This document shows, in pieces, positions 26,799 through 44,400 of a stretch of 64,000 bases of DNA. The position numbers and the translations under genes are program-made. Position 1 is the first letter of the stretch; each line of letters begins with the position of its first letter. Origin of the DNA: Dipylidium caninum (Eukaryota; Platyhelminthes; Cestoda; Cyclophyllidea; Dipylidiidae); the NCBI GenBank assembly GCA_017562135.1, contig QEYB01001237.1:62001-126000 (forward strand), written 5' to 3'. The notes under the pieces were generated by a model. It saw nothing but the letters and a program-made list of their open reading frames with translations, was not told the DNA's origin and did not search any database.

Positions 26799-28866
26799 CT
26801 TTCCGATCTGAAAGATTCGTAGTACCAAGAAGGTGCCCCTGGCATCCACCAGCAGCAAATTCAGTGTTAGCTCGCTATCTGTCGGTAGTGAAGTCACAAC
26901 GCCGCCACAGCACACCACGCCTGTATTTTGACCCTCATTCAGCTCTGCAAAGGCTTGTTGACGCAGCCTGTGATAAGAGCCCAGGAGACGATTCAAGTTG
27001 GAGGAGTTAGATGATGAAAGAGTTGAGATAAGGGAAGAAATGCGCCTTCGGATAGTTTTATTGGGGGACCCAGTTTTGTGAACGGCGGAGTGCATTTTGC
27101 CAGAGCATTTAAACACTTCATTGCATTAGCCCGTGGCGCGAGCCAAGCAGGATCCAAGAGAGCAGCTCGGAACCATAAAGTAAGGGCCTCCGAAAAGTTG
27201 TCCTTGAAAAAAGAAAATTTTTAAGTAAGAGAGTGAAACTAAACCACATCTCCTTCTCCATCATAAGTATTTACAAGAGCACATGTATATTAAGTGAATA
27301 CCTTAAAATTTATGACATGAAACCGACAAGGTTGCGATTTTTTTTGATAATTTGGATGCCTTTGCAAAGATTTCAATCGAACAATAGAATTTTCTGGGAT
27401 TTATTGATTACGGAGGATAAATTTCTATAAGATGCTTACTGCACTTCCCCGAAATTACATTTAGTACTTCTAAAACAAGATTAATTGGATGGCGTAGGAC
27501 CTCAGCATTTATACTTGCTACGGACATAAGGCCCAAAACTGTGGAATATTATAGTTCAGACAAATGGCTGCTAAAAGGGAAAATGTTACTTAATCTACAA
27601 CTCTATTAGTTAGCCACATTTTCGTGATGAAAACATAAAAAAGAAGTAATGTCAAAGAAAAAGTTTAATGAAAACGGTAGTAACCAAAAACCATGTCGCA
27701 TATTCTAAGCCACTTTAACGTAGTTGCCATGAAATGAGACGACCGCATAACCGAAGTGATAACTATTGCCGCATGGTGAAAGAGATGCAAGAATGTACTT
27801 TGGCCCACTTTAAAAGTCCATAATTCATTTAGTAATTGATTGTTACAGCGACAACCTTCAAATAAAAATTAAATGCACGGCGAACTCTTACAGTACTCTG
27901 GAAAAAGCTCGCTTTAACATCAGGGTCGCAACTAAGGTCATAAGGAGGCTAATAGTCATTTTTCTGACTAGATAGTCAGTCCACGGAAAAAACGACCGAC
28001 CCTCACTTACCATATAGTGCAGTGCTGCAGCTCTATTAAAATGAAAGTGGGGTTGACCCACAACCTCGGGGTGTTTCGCGGCCTGTGTAAAAGCAATCAG
28101 TGATCGGCTAAGAAGTTCTCCATGTCCCGCGTCTGTTAAAGCCGCCGTGAATAGTGCGTTGCCAAGACACTCCCAGGCCCGACCTGAGTCCGGACGTTGG
28201 CGAACAGCGGCGTGAGCCAAGCGCAAAGACACAGATATAGGATCAGCACCATTTTCAATCACATCTCGGAAATCCGAGGATGTTAAAAAGCGGCGTAGTT
28301 CCATGCTCTCCTTCGGTAATTGACGCAACAACATAGACAAGCGCCAGAACACTTCTGAATTGTGTTTCTAAACATTTATTAATAAAATGAAGGCTCACAT
28401 CTAGTCGCAAAGCTGTCTGGAGAGAGGAGAGAGCACTTTCCGGACCATTAGTCGCCCATTCATACTCCGCCAGTTCAATCCAGGCCTCGCATAGACTGGA
28501 ATCAAGTTGGAGAACTTTTTGAAGAGTATTTTTTGCTTCACTTGTGTCCTTGATAAGCGGCATCGCCAAATTTAGCGCTTTGCCTTTCAGAAGCAAAGCT
28601 CGACACAATTGAGAAGAGGAAAGGCTAGAAATGACTGAGATGTTAGTCACGAGATCCAGAATGTTGGAAATCCGGTCTTCAAAATTCTCGGGTTTTTCTT
28701 CAGAAACTCGAACAACCTCTCGAATAAGAGAGACCAAGTTGTTTTCGGAAGAGAAGACTTTTACTGGATCTTCGGTTAAAGCATTAAATGAAAGACTAGT
28801 GTTTTCAAGAATCCAAGTATCACGCAAGTGAAGCAAATCATTAACAGCTGCTTCTAGTTCTTCCAT
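26799..28866 (-). CDS. TTC5: tetratricopeptide repeat protein 5 (Strap) homologue, 3' end not found
   Basis: TTC5 is a TPR plus OB-fold protein; in mammals it is a p300 cofactor and recognises nascent tubulin at the ribosome (family knowledge). Exons: 28866-28399 (156 codons from the start), 28354-28011 and 27202-26799. Signature stretches matching the vertebrate protein are CEAWIELAEYEW, RLSMLLRQL, PHFHFNRAAALHYM, FSEALTLWFRAALLDPAW and the OB-fold start GVVCCGGVV. The remaining OB-fold exon was not found. Two junctions need one extra base: exon 1 to exon 2, and inside exon 3 near position 27070, where the correct frame moves from the FTKL frame to the NKTIRRR frame. Exon 3 is 404 nt and would be 405 if repaired. 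Both look like single-base losses next to short homopolymers. A pyrimidine-rich acceptor directly precedes the ATG, and the gene follows its upstream neighbour by 79 bp. Confidence 0.85.
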
Positions 28867-28883
28867 CTAAGAAAAAGGAACCA
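28867..28883 (-). promoter_or_regulatory. splice acceptor directly before the TTC5 start, candidate trans-splice site
   Basis: On the minus strand the sequence TTCCTTTTTCTTAG runs straight into the ATG of TTC5. There is only 79 bp back to the stop codon of the upstream gene, too little for a separate promoter, first exon and intron. Flatworm spliced-leader RNAs are added at such acceptors, often right at the AUG. The role is inferred. Confidence 0.55.
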
Positions 28884-28944
28884 AATATCTATTTTTTGAT
28901 ATCACAGGAAAACGCTATGTAAAGAGTTAAGAAATCTAAAATCT

Positions 28945-28954
28945 TTTATTTATT
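28945..28954 (-). terminator. poly(A) signal overlapping the stop codon of the upstream operon gene
   Basis: The minus strand reads AATAAATAAA, containing two overlapping AATAAA hexamers. The last sense codons and the stop of the 201-residue gene (AAT AAA TAA) are part of it. Cleavage some 15 to 25 nt later would leave just enough room for the acceptor of TTC5. Confidence 0.5.
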
Positions 28955-29551
28955 CGGTAAGTTGCTTATGTGCTGGGAAAGGTTATGATTCCAAGTCTGT
29001 AAAAGACGAGCACGTTGCTGCTTCAGATTTTCAAATGACTTCCGGAAGAAAATAAGATTAGTTCCACCTCTATCGCATAAGGAAATGTCGTCCGAGGAGG
29101 AGTATAAGGGAGTTAAGAGAACAATCAAATCGAGAGAACGCTCGAGAGCAGCGACAGCGATGTCTAGGCAATACTCCAAATCGGTGCAGTGAGCGACACA
29201 TGCGTTCCATTCATCACGAAGTACGGTAATTTCTTCCTCGACGGTGGGGTTATTAGGTTCCACCACCATGTGTTGTAGAAGTTGATGTTGACGAGACTCA
29301 AGTTTTGTCAGCGTGCTGATTCGATGAGTTAAGTCGAGGAGAAGTAGAGAAAGAAGGGAACTAGAGTAGTCAAGCTGCAGGTAGGCGCTGGAAAGGATAG
29401 GAGAGAGTTCGGGGGGTTTTGGTAGTTTTTTTTCGGAAGTAGATGTTTCGCAAAGGACAGGAAAAAGGAAAGTAGATAATGGAAAACTAGAGATTTTTCT
29501 GAATCGTCCCAATGATTTGAAAAAGCGGAAAAGATCAAATAAGCGCCTCAT
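28946..29551 (-). CDS. uncharacterised helical protein, first gene of the TTC5 pair
   Basis: A single uninterrupted frame of 201 codons. The N-terminus (MRRLFDLFRFFKSLGRFRK) is basic and amphipathic, as in a mitochondrial presequence. It is followed by a hydrophobic FPLSTFLFPVL segment. The remainder is a predicted helix bundle rich in Leu, Glu and Gln (for example STLTKLESRQHQLLQHM), ending QHISNLPNK. The layout of a presequence followed by long helices faintly recalls Smac/DIABLO, but the similarity is too weak to name it. A splice acceptor (TTTTCCACTTTAG) abuts the ATG. This either marks a trans-splice site or means that an upstream coding exon exists. The gene lies 79 bp upstream of TTC5 on the same strand, so the two are probably co-transcribed. 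Confidence 0.6.
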   Translation of the reverse strand: MRRLFDLFRFFKSLGRFRKISSFPLSTFLFPVLCETSTSEKKLPKPPELSPILSSAYLQLDYSSSLLSLLLLDLTHRISTLTKLESRQHQLLQHMVVEPNNPTVEEEITVLRDEWNACVAHCTDLEYCLDIAVAALERSLDLIVLLTPLYSSSDDISLCDRGGTNLIFFRKSFENLKQQRARLLQTWNHNLSQHISNLPNK

Positions 29552-29566
29552 CTAAAGTGGAAAACG
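29552..29566 (-). promoter_or_regulatory. splice acceptor directly before the start of the 201-residue gene
   Basis: GTTTTCCACTTTAG precedes the ATG without a gap on the minus strand. It may be the trans-splice site of the first gene of the pair, or an ordinary acceptor if coding continues upstream. Confidence 0.45.
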
Positions 29567-36399
<6,833 letters not shown>

Positions 36400-36504
36400 T
36401 TGGGATGTGACCCTTGCTCCCGTCATACTGTCCATCTTCCTTTGTCGTATTGTTGCCAAGACCCAACAGTTTCCCACCGTGTCCTAATTTTTCTATCTTA
36501 TCCT

Positions 36505-36510
36505 ATTAAA
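36505..36510 (+). terminator. ATTAAA, probable CDC5L poly(A) signal
   Basis: An ATTAAA hexamer about 105 bases after the CDC5L stop. It is the commonest variant of AATAAA and lies before the convergent cyclin gene C1. Confidence 0.35.
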
Positions 36511-36958
36511 CACCATGGTTTACTTCGTTCGAGATCCTTCTTGATCCGATGGATGGGACGTAGATGTGACTTAGTCTCGAGCTACTTCAACACCCTTTCC
36601 CTGTAGCGCCTTCCAACCGCACACAGTGCCTTCTCCGGGCTGCGGCCTCACCGGTTGGATTCATCCGGTTTTCCTTCCAACATGCTGTTCGTAAAGTTTT
36701 CTCGGAGTTGTGTTTTTCACCTCAATTTCCACCACCAAATGAAAAACAGATTTTGCAACAAACACCTGAGACGGGCAACTCAAAGTATACTGGGCATGAA
36801 AAGGGCGGAATGGTTGGGAAGGTGGTTTCTCGTTTAGTGTAACAGCAGGTTGATAGTGGAGGCGGTTGTAGTGTCCACCGCATTTCAAGACCGGCGTCAA
36901 TTGCAGTCGAGGTCTAAAATGTGGGAGATGGTGAAATTTCGCACCAGCGGGTGCCTGG

Positions 36959-39802
36959 CTATGCATTGGCTGCTCGATTGGCTGTACTTCTTGAAAGCAG
37001 CCTGTACAAGAAAGGAAATACACCGATTTCTGAGGCATCACGAGGTGGTAGTCGAGTAAAGGAGGCAGAACTACCCCTGAAGGAGGATCCGCAGCCCGTC
37101 ATTAGTCCTGGAGTTGACTCGTTGAGAAAGAATTGAGCTTCAATGAGCAGTAAGCCGTAAGTGAAGGCCACTCTTTTCAGAACGGCCGTGTCTTTGTGGC
37201 CCGTCATTCCGGTCAGCAGACTATTCCACGCAGGCAAATTGTGAAACGGACAATTGCCAGGCTGCCCGGAGCAACAGTGACAGCCGATTCGGAGGAGACG
37301 ACGAACGAGATACATGGCTGCGGCGCATTTCAGACTGGCCGAGTACTGAACCAGTGAGAACTCCACCAGTCCCAGATCAAAGAGGTAGCGGCATAAAAGG
37401 ACAACCTTGGGGGTTGGAAAGCCTCTACCGTAGCCTTAAGAATTGACAGAAAAGGGGGAAAAAGTTGGCATACCACATCTTCGTCCGCTTCTTCGGGCAG
37501 GTCCTCCGACCCAATCAGGCTAAATGCGACAAAGGTATGCGGAGTGGGATAGAGGAGATTGTACCCGAAGGTTTTTAACATCTTCTCCTCTTGGCTTCTT
37601 ACCTGAATTTCCGAAAAAATAACATGTTTTTTATGAAAGGTGGGTTTGACGCATTCTTCCTCCGACTTAAACACACCGGAAACTACGCTACTAAACGGGC
37701 CAGATTGCGTGCGCACCCACAATGGCTCACCCCTGAACCTTCGACGGTGTTACGGGACCACTCGCAAACCGGGAGGAAGTCCCCAAAATGGGTTAATATC
37801 TTTTCGACAAAGGAATCTTTTGCGTCGGAGATGTGCTGTGGTGTAAACTCGCCAGTGTGGCTCATTTGTCTCTGAATAACTTGCCTCACTTTCAAATCCA
37901 CCCTCTCATTGCCTTCTCGGAGTTTGCGGTTGCAAGTGACCTTTTCTTCTGCACTTTCTCCCGTGCCTCTCCAAATAAGGACGCACATGTGTCAATTAGA
38001 ACGTCCATTGTTTTAAAACTCCTTCACGCCAAATGGCTACCAGGGAAGTGGGGACGTGGACCAACATTGCCGAAGCCATTGGCGATGGAAACAGGGCTGT
38101 TCTTCATACTGCACCTTTTCTTGGGAATATCATTTCCTCACAAGGGGGCATTTCATCCCATTTTACGTCTTAGACTTGGACCAACTGCTCATACCATGCC
38201 TGTTCCTGGTAGACTAAGTCGGGACATTCGAAACTACGTTAGCGCTATCACGTAGGGAGAGGAAGGTGGGGACGTTAATCGTCGAAGGCCTTGAAAGTAC
38301 GAACCTCCTCTGGTGTGTACGTGTTATGAGTGAGGTAACACAGGTACTCAAGGGACAGCGCCGATCTGCGTGTTGTAAGCTTCACTCCCAAGGCGACAGC
38401 CGCGATTCCCACCAGCTGGTATTTTTCGGGTCTTATCATTTTGCACCAAATGAAACGATCTGCCAGGGTTGTTGCGACGTGCAATGCCTCCGATGGAAAT
38501 CCCAAGTGCTGTTGCAGCTGACGGGAAGAAGAAGAAGAAGAGCGCAGTTATTGAGCTCAAAGTAGATTCTCACCGGCGCTTATCTTAATTCTCCCTCTAC
38601 CTTTATGAGCCAGTTGAAGAGAATCGCTCGTAAGTTTGAAGTTAATTCGCTCGCGATGAGGCAGTTGGAATTGTACTCCTGAATGAGACTATCATCCCGC
38701 ATTAACTCGTAGTGCAGAACCTGGGGATCGACATTACCTCTTGGCGCTTGGATCTGACCTACCCTCCTAAAGAAGAGTATCTCCCAGTGCAATTCAGCTT
38801 CGGCGTACTCGAAGAGGGGATGCATCTGAATGTCATTAAATGCATCTCGGCTCCTTCGTCTCCACTTGCCTCTGAACGTACGCATAAAATCGAAAGTGGT
38901 GCGCGGTACGGAGAGACGCTTTTCCGGAATTCCTTCACACTTCGTAGTACTGCGTTTCGCTCGCGCCATCAACTGCGCGTTTGCCTTCTCTAGAAGTGAG
39001 GGAAAACAAGATGACAGGAAATAATAGCACGAGATAACGCAGAGGGAACCTCGCATAGATAAGCACCCGGGGCGGCGGAGGGCAGTTGTAGAGGGAAGTG
39101 ACACCAGGCGGGAAGGATTTGACGTCGCCTTACATTGTCTACCACAATATGCGAAGAAATATTTTCTCTTTTTGAACCACACCCTCGTCACTGCAGATTA
39201 TTGCCACGAATGAAGGTGCTATGAGGATTTGGCTTTTAAAGCCCTCGACTCTGCGCGCGCGCGTCTGGAAACAACCCCACCGCAAGACGCTGATTGAGGA
39301 GGCAGAGTTTAACCTAGGCGGTACCCACAGCCCACTGTCACAAGGCAACAGGCGACTCAAATGCCCATTCGACGCAGAAAAGGGACTTACAAGCCGTGGT
39401 CTGTGTTCCCTGCACTCCGAGGTTTTCTCGACACAGAAGTGCCTTGCTTCTACTGAAGACTTTTACCTCAACTTCAGCGAGCCTTCGGCCGAGTTTACAC
39501 GAACTAATATCATCCGGAAACGCACGGTCCATGTAATTACGTGGTGTTGGAATATACACTTTCAAATGGGGCGACAATTTCAATGTGTTGAGCAAGCTGA
39601 ATGTGAGTTGAAGGTTACTTTGGAAATACGAGAAGCTAACAATCGGCTAAATTGCCCCAAAAAGCCGCGAAATATAGACTGAATGTGAGGTACTCATCGA
39701 AAATAAAAAGTCGGCTGAAGGTAGAGAAGTGGCTACCTATGCAAGGATCAACCAGCACTTTCTTCGTGAGCCCAGTCTTCGGGTTCGGAGCGTACTTCGC
39801 CT
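36959..39802 (-). CDS. divergent mitotic (A/B-type) cyclin C1, N-terminus incomplete
   Basis: Exons: 39802-39737 (66-nt micro-exon, phase 1 both ends), 38989-38601, 38517-38305 (213 nt), 37602-37474 (129 nt) and 37405-36959. Cyclins activate CDKs. Here the first cyclin fold has LRAILFNWLIK (canonical MRAIL..DWL), then SEALHVATTLADRFIW. The second fold has YSASLKCAAAMYLVRRLL and the W-x3-L-x3-TGH element. The usual K-Y/F-E-E motif after helix 3 is missing (VKLTTRRSALS instead). A Cys/His loop, CHCCSGQPGNCPFH, is inserted in the second fold. The basic segment MARAKRS precedes the box. The first exon was not found. It is convergent with CDC5L and tandem with C2. CDK partner unknown. Confidence 0.8.
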
Positions 39803-41403
39803 CTAAAAGGGTAGAATAATTGTTGGAGGATCGAGTAGCCATTTAAATCAAAGGCCGCCCTCCACATACCTGCTTGCACCTGCGTCTGTTTACATTGTAG
39901 ACGCCTTACGCAAAGACCGTAGCACTTTTCTTCAAAACAGCCAAATCAGAGTTAAAAAAGCGGGAACAGCGTTCGCCGATTAGATAAACAGTAATACTAA
40001 CTTGCCGGTCTGGGACTTGCGAGGAGTTTCAATTGCGGTAAACTAGAAAAATTCCAACCTAATCGCGTCATTCTGATCCTACCTCTTCTTTTCAGACGTT
40101 TGGCTCATAATACCGAAAAGAGGATATCTTTCACGTGTAGAGGCTGTTAAGAGTCACAGGGGATTTGGCACGCAACTCCGGGAAAAAGGCAACTTACTCC
40201 CACCAGACAGGTGAACTTCGATTAAATGACCCCAACGGCCGATGGACGGTAAAGTGATTGGAATTCGCTATAACCAGGCGGAACGCGATTGGCCAGTTCG
40301 TGTGGAAATCTACTCCCATTAGCAGAGCTCCTATCACCTCAAACGGCCCAAGCGACCGTTTGAGTCTGCATGTGTGCCTCGTGCAGGCCTGCTGAAGGTG
40401 CTCTTTCCCCCCCCGATGTGCAGTTATAATATTCCCATTAATCCCGTCAAGGGCAGAAGAACTATTATTTACTCTGAAGACAAAGATGCGACATCCACTT
40501 GAATCTTCAGGTCGCCGAGTGTCCCATTTCAATGTGTCCTATTTTGAGGATTCAGTTTTTCCTACCTTCCGTCCATCTTTATAACCCATCGGAATGCTAA
40601 CGACCCATCGTTTTGTAATGAAAGGCTTCTACATCCCAAATTATAACGCTTCTCGTCTCCACGCGATTTTGGTCTCTTCCTTAATGAAACGGGGATATCC
40701 TCCTACTTAGTTTACATAAGTAGAAGGATATGTACTCGGTAACGTCAAAATGTGGATAAGCAGCAGCTTTCGCTCATCTCTCCATACTTTTGTGCTTTGT
40801 ACATTAAAAGAGCGAGTTAAATTATCCGATTCCGAACTAGTACTCGGTCACCCAGGAGGTCACGTGCGAAATCACGCCCCGCTCCAAGCCAACCTTAAAG
40901 AGGCACATTGTGGAGGCGTGAAGGCGTGAAGGGTGCAAGAAGATACTTTATCTTCTCCGATGACTTATCATCCAGGGTACAGGTAGCCTCAAGATAAATG
41001 AAATCAAAGCGAAAGGAAGCATTATTTGCTACCGCAGAAAGCCTCTGTGACATCAGGCTCCTTCGGCGCGTCGGTTGGAAGGCAGGAGTGCTAGAGCAAT
41101 AGTGGAATGTAGTATGTATCCTTTGAAATTCCCAAATAGGCGGGAGTTTGGTGCTTCTGAAAGGCAGCCTGTTGGAACCGTGAAAAAAGAGACATGTGAC
41201 GCTACAGTGTCTATATTTAGCCTCATCTGGGTAAAATCTCTGTGCTTAAGAATTCCTATCAACCTATTCTACCTGGTAATCCATCTCTGAGGTCGCTTCT
41301 TGCCTTACCTCCGTGGGCAGCTTAAGCATGACTGTTGGGGAATCTCAGAATACAGGAGGAGAAGTATCTGAAACGTCCATGTTGAAGGTGGTTTAAACTC
41401 GCT
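39803..41403. other. upstream region of cyclin C1
   Basis: This should contain the missing 5' exons and promoter of C1. One candidate 66-nt exon on the minus strand (40532-40467) has an acceptor and a GTAAAT donor, but its phase does not fit the known micro-exon, so it is not counted. Otherwise nothing could be named. Confidence 0.35.
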
Positions 41404-44400
41404 CTATTTGTTTACGGTATCGCACGGGGTAAGCACTTCTCGACTGGTTACGAGGTTGAAGATTAAATATGCTACCTTGAATGGTGGAGCACATCCCGTA
41501 ACTGTCTGTGAATCATTGGAAGGAAATATCTGCTGAATTTCTTGCAGTTTTTCCCCATAATAGGCAGCAACTTGACGTAATTCCATGTGGTCGGAATAAT
41601 GGACGTGCCGTGTGAGTGATTCCGTCCATGGCGTTATTCGGTGGTAAATACACTGAGAATTGGGATTGTGAATTTCTTCATGGGAGCACATGCAATAACT
41701 GTGCATAATACGGCGCACCAGATACACCACTGCGGCGCACTTTAAACTTGCTGAAAATTGGACAAGCCGCCAATCTAACAGGCCAAGGTCCAAACAATAG
41801 AGGCATAAAGCAACAAACTAAAATAGATAGAAATTAATTAAGAGGTCAAAAAGTCCTCACTATTTTAATGTGTGAAAAAAAGTTGCCAATTACCCATCTT
41901 TTCTCCTCCTCGTCAGTCACATCATCCATCGCCATCATGCAGTTCTTCAGAAAGTGATGCGGAATGGCTCGGAGTAGCACGGGATCGAAGCTGTTCATCA
42001 ATTCGCCTTCCATGGTCAGAATCTAAAAAAGGATTTCACAAAAAAGAGGATTTGTAGCTTTATAGGAACTAGTCACTTTCATATCAGCTTGAACTAATAT
42101 ACATCTTCAGCGGTGAACAAATTGCTGCATAATTCAGGCATCCTTGGGAGGAGATCCTCTTCCGACAGTCCATCCGCGTACAGTCTGACGGCCGCTAGAA
42201 GGGCCGCCGATGCAACCAGCAAGTACTCCCTCCTCATTATGGTGAATGTCCAACTGTAGCGATCCACAATGACCGCTGCGAGATGTAGAGCTTTCGTTTC
42301 AAGTTTCAAATAAACCTGTATCTAAATTTCATTGAAAAGAAGAAGTGCTCCCGTCTGATTAGTGGGTTGGGAGTACAGAAAGAAGTATTATCTTCTTATG
42401 CCTACCCATGTCAGCCAGTCGAAGACTGTAGCTCGTAGCGCGGGGGTGAATTTGTTAACAGTGAGGAAATTTGGATCATAAGCTCTCATCAATTCACGGT
42501 CAAACTGTATGTCACTAGCTGATAACTGCAAGAAAGTTCGCTTAGGACAAAGACAGCCTGACAGGAGATATACACATAATAGATGAAGCATTAATTAACC
42601 TACTGGCGTGAAGTTTTCTTCGAAGTTAAGATAAGGCGCAATTGGATCTTCAGGTGCTTCGGGTGATGCAGATCTTAAATTGTATGGTGAAGATTGAGGT
42701 TCTCTATTAGCTAAAAAGGTAAACCAAGAGTTGAGTTCGTATGCTAGACACTTGACATTATGTACGCGTGGAAAGAGGGGAGAATAGTGTGTGTCACGAT
42801 TGTCAGGGCAATGGGTGGTGAGGAGTTTAAAGCCAGGCTGAAGAGGGGGAATCCTTTCCTGTACTTAAAGATGTCTCATTAGAAGAGCATCACCATGAAC
42901 AACGGAGGATTTGAGATTTGGAAAGTATATTGACACCATTCCCCTTTTTTTATTTTCTAGAAAAATTCTCCCATCTAGAAATGGCGAGATGGAAGAGGGG
43001 TGAGGATACTCATGATGTGGCCGGAGAAGAATACTTATTAGAGGCAGCGTATATCGTTGAAATTGACGCAATCACCGAAAACAGAAAATTCCTGTCTCAG
43101 TCCTTCTCCCTCTGGTCACATAGAACCATATGTTATGGGTGGAGACTTCGAATAAATCGCAAATTCCATCTGCATCGCCTTCTCGGCTGGGGTACGTAAT
43201 TTGAGGCATAGCGAATAGTTGGAGACGTTGGAGGCTACTGGCACAGATTTAATGGTCCCAAAGGCCAAACAACGCTCGAAATAATATGCACAAATGAGGG
43301 AATGCGATGTGATTTCTGGTACAAGACAATCTAACTTAATCACGCTATTAATCGTCCAAGTATATGAAATGGAAGTGATTTAAATATGGTAAACATGAGA
43401 ATTTCCTGCTGCCAAGGAAGTTAGGCGGTGTGGAAGGTGACTTGCCTCCTATCTCCTTTGACATAAAATACTCTACTAATGTAGTGTTCAAATGTGTATG
43501 ATGTCAAGTAGACCAAAAATTGCACTTATTTTTCGATATTTCCAGGTGTATAAAGAAAAGGTCGAAGACGGCGAAGAGAGAAATTGTGGCAACACTGAAA
43601 CATGTGAGCGAAGCGTTGTCTCTTTCAGCCGACATTAGTCTTGGATATACAGCTCTTCGTATGAACCAGGTCCCAATGAAACTGTGGCAATGACAATTAC
43701 CTTCTTCAGGAGTTGATTCCATGGCGCTTTGGCCACATGCTTCAAGACCTATATGTTCGAGACTCGGTCTTGTCCTAAAATACAAGTTAGAGGGTAATGA
43801 CCGCTTCAATGACACGTTCATGAGGTCGCCAGCGGATACAAACAAGACGTGTTGACGGGATCTTCACACAAAGACTGAACACTTGCCTTGTTCAGGACTC
43901 GAACTTGAGATGTCTATGACACAACCGGGAAGAGGTGCATAACCGGGACTCGGCTCTTGTCCTAGAATACAAGCCAGAGAATCATGACTGCTTCAAAGAT
44001 ACGTTCATGAGGCCGCCAGCGAATGCAAATAAGATGTGTTGAAGAGATCATCACGCTAAGACTTGACAATTACCTTGTTCGGGACTCGAAGCTGAGATGT
44101 TCATGACACAACCTGGAAGAGGTGAATAACTAGGACTCGGCTCTTGTCCTAAAATACAAGCCAGAAGATCAGAACTATCTCTACGCCAAGTCTATTAGGT
44201 TTTACGTGGAGGCACATAAGATTAATTGACGCGGTCTCAAAGCTGAGCAATGACGATTCTCGTGTTCAGGACTTAATTCTATGATGACTTCGTCAAATAG
44301 TGCGCCTGAAGCGGTTTGCATTTTGAGATGTTAGTATGTTAACTAATAAATATTGCGATTTAAACAAAGGGAGTTGGGGAAAATCCTTCTCTCTATGGTT

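Noticed and set aside
40467..40532. 66-nt candidate micro-exon upstream of cyclin C1
   Set aside because: Has splice signals and a length divisible by three, but reads a stop in phase 1, the phase required by the known C1 micro-exon.
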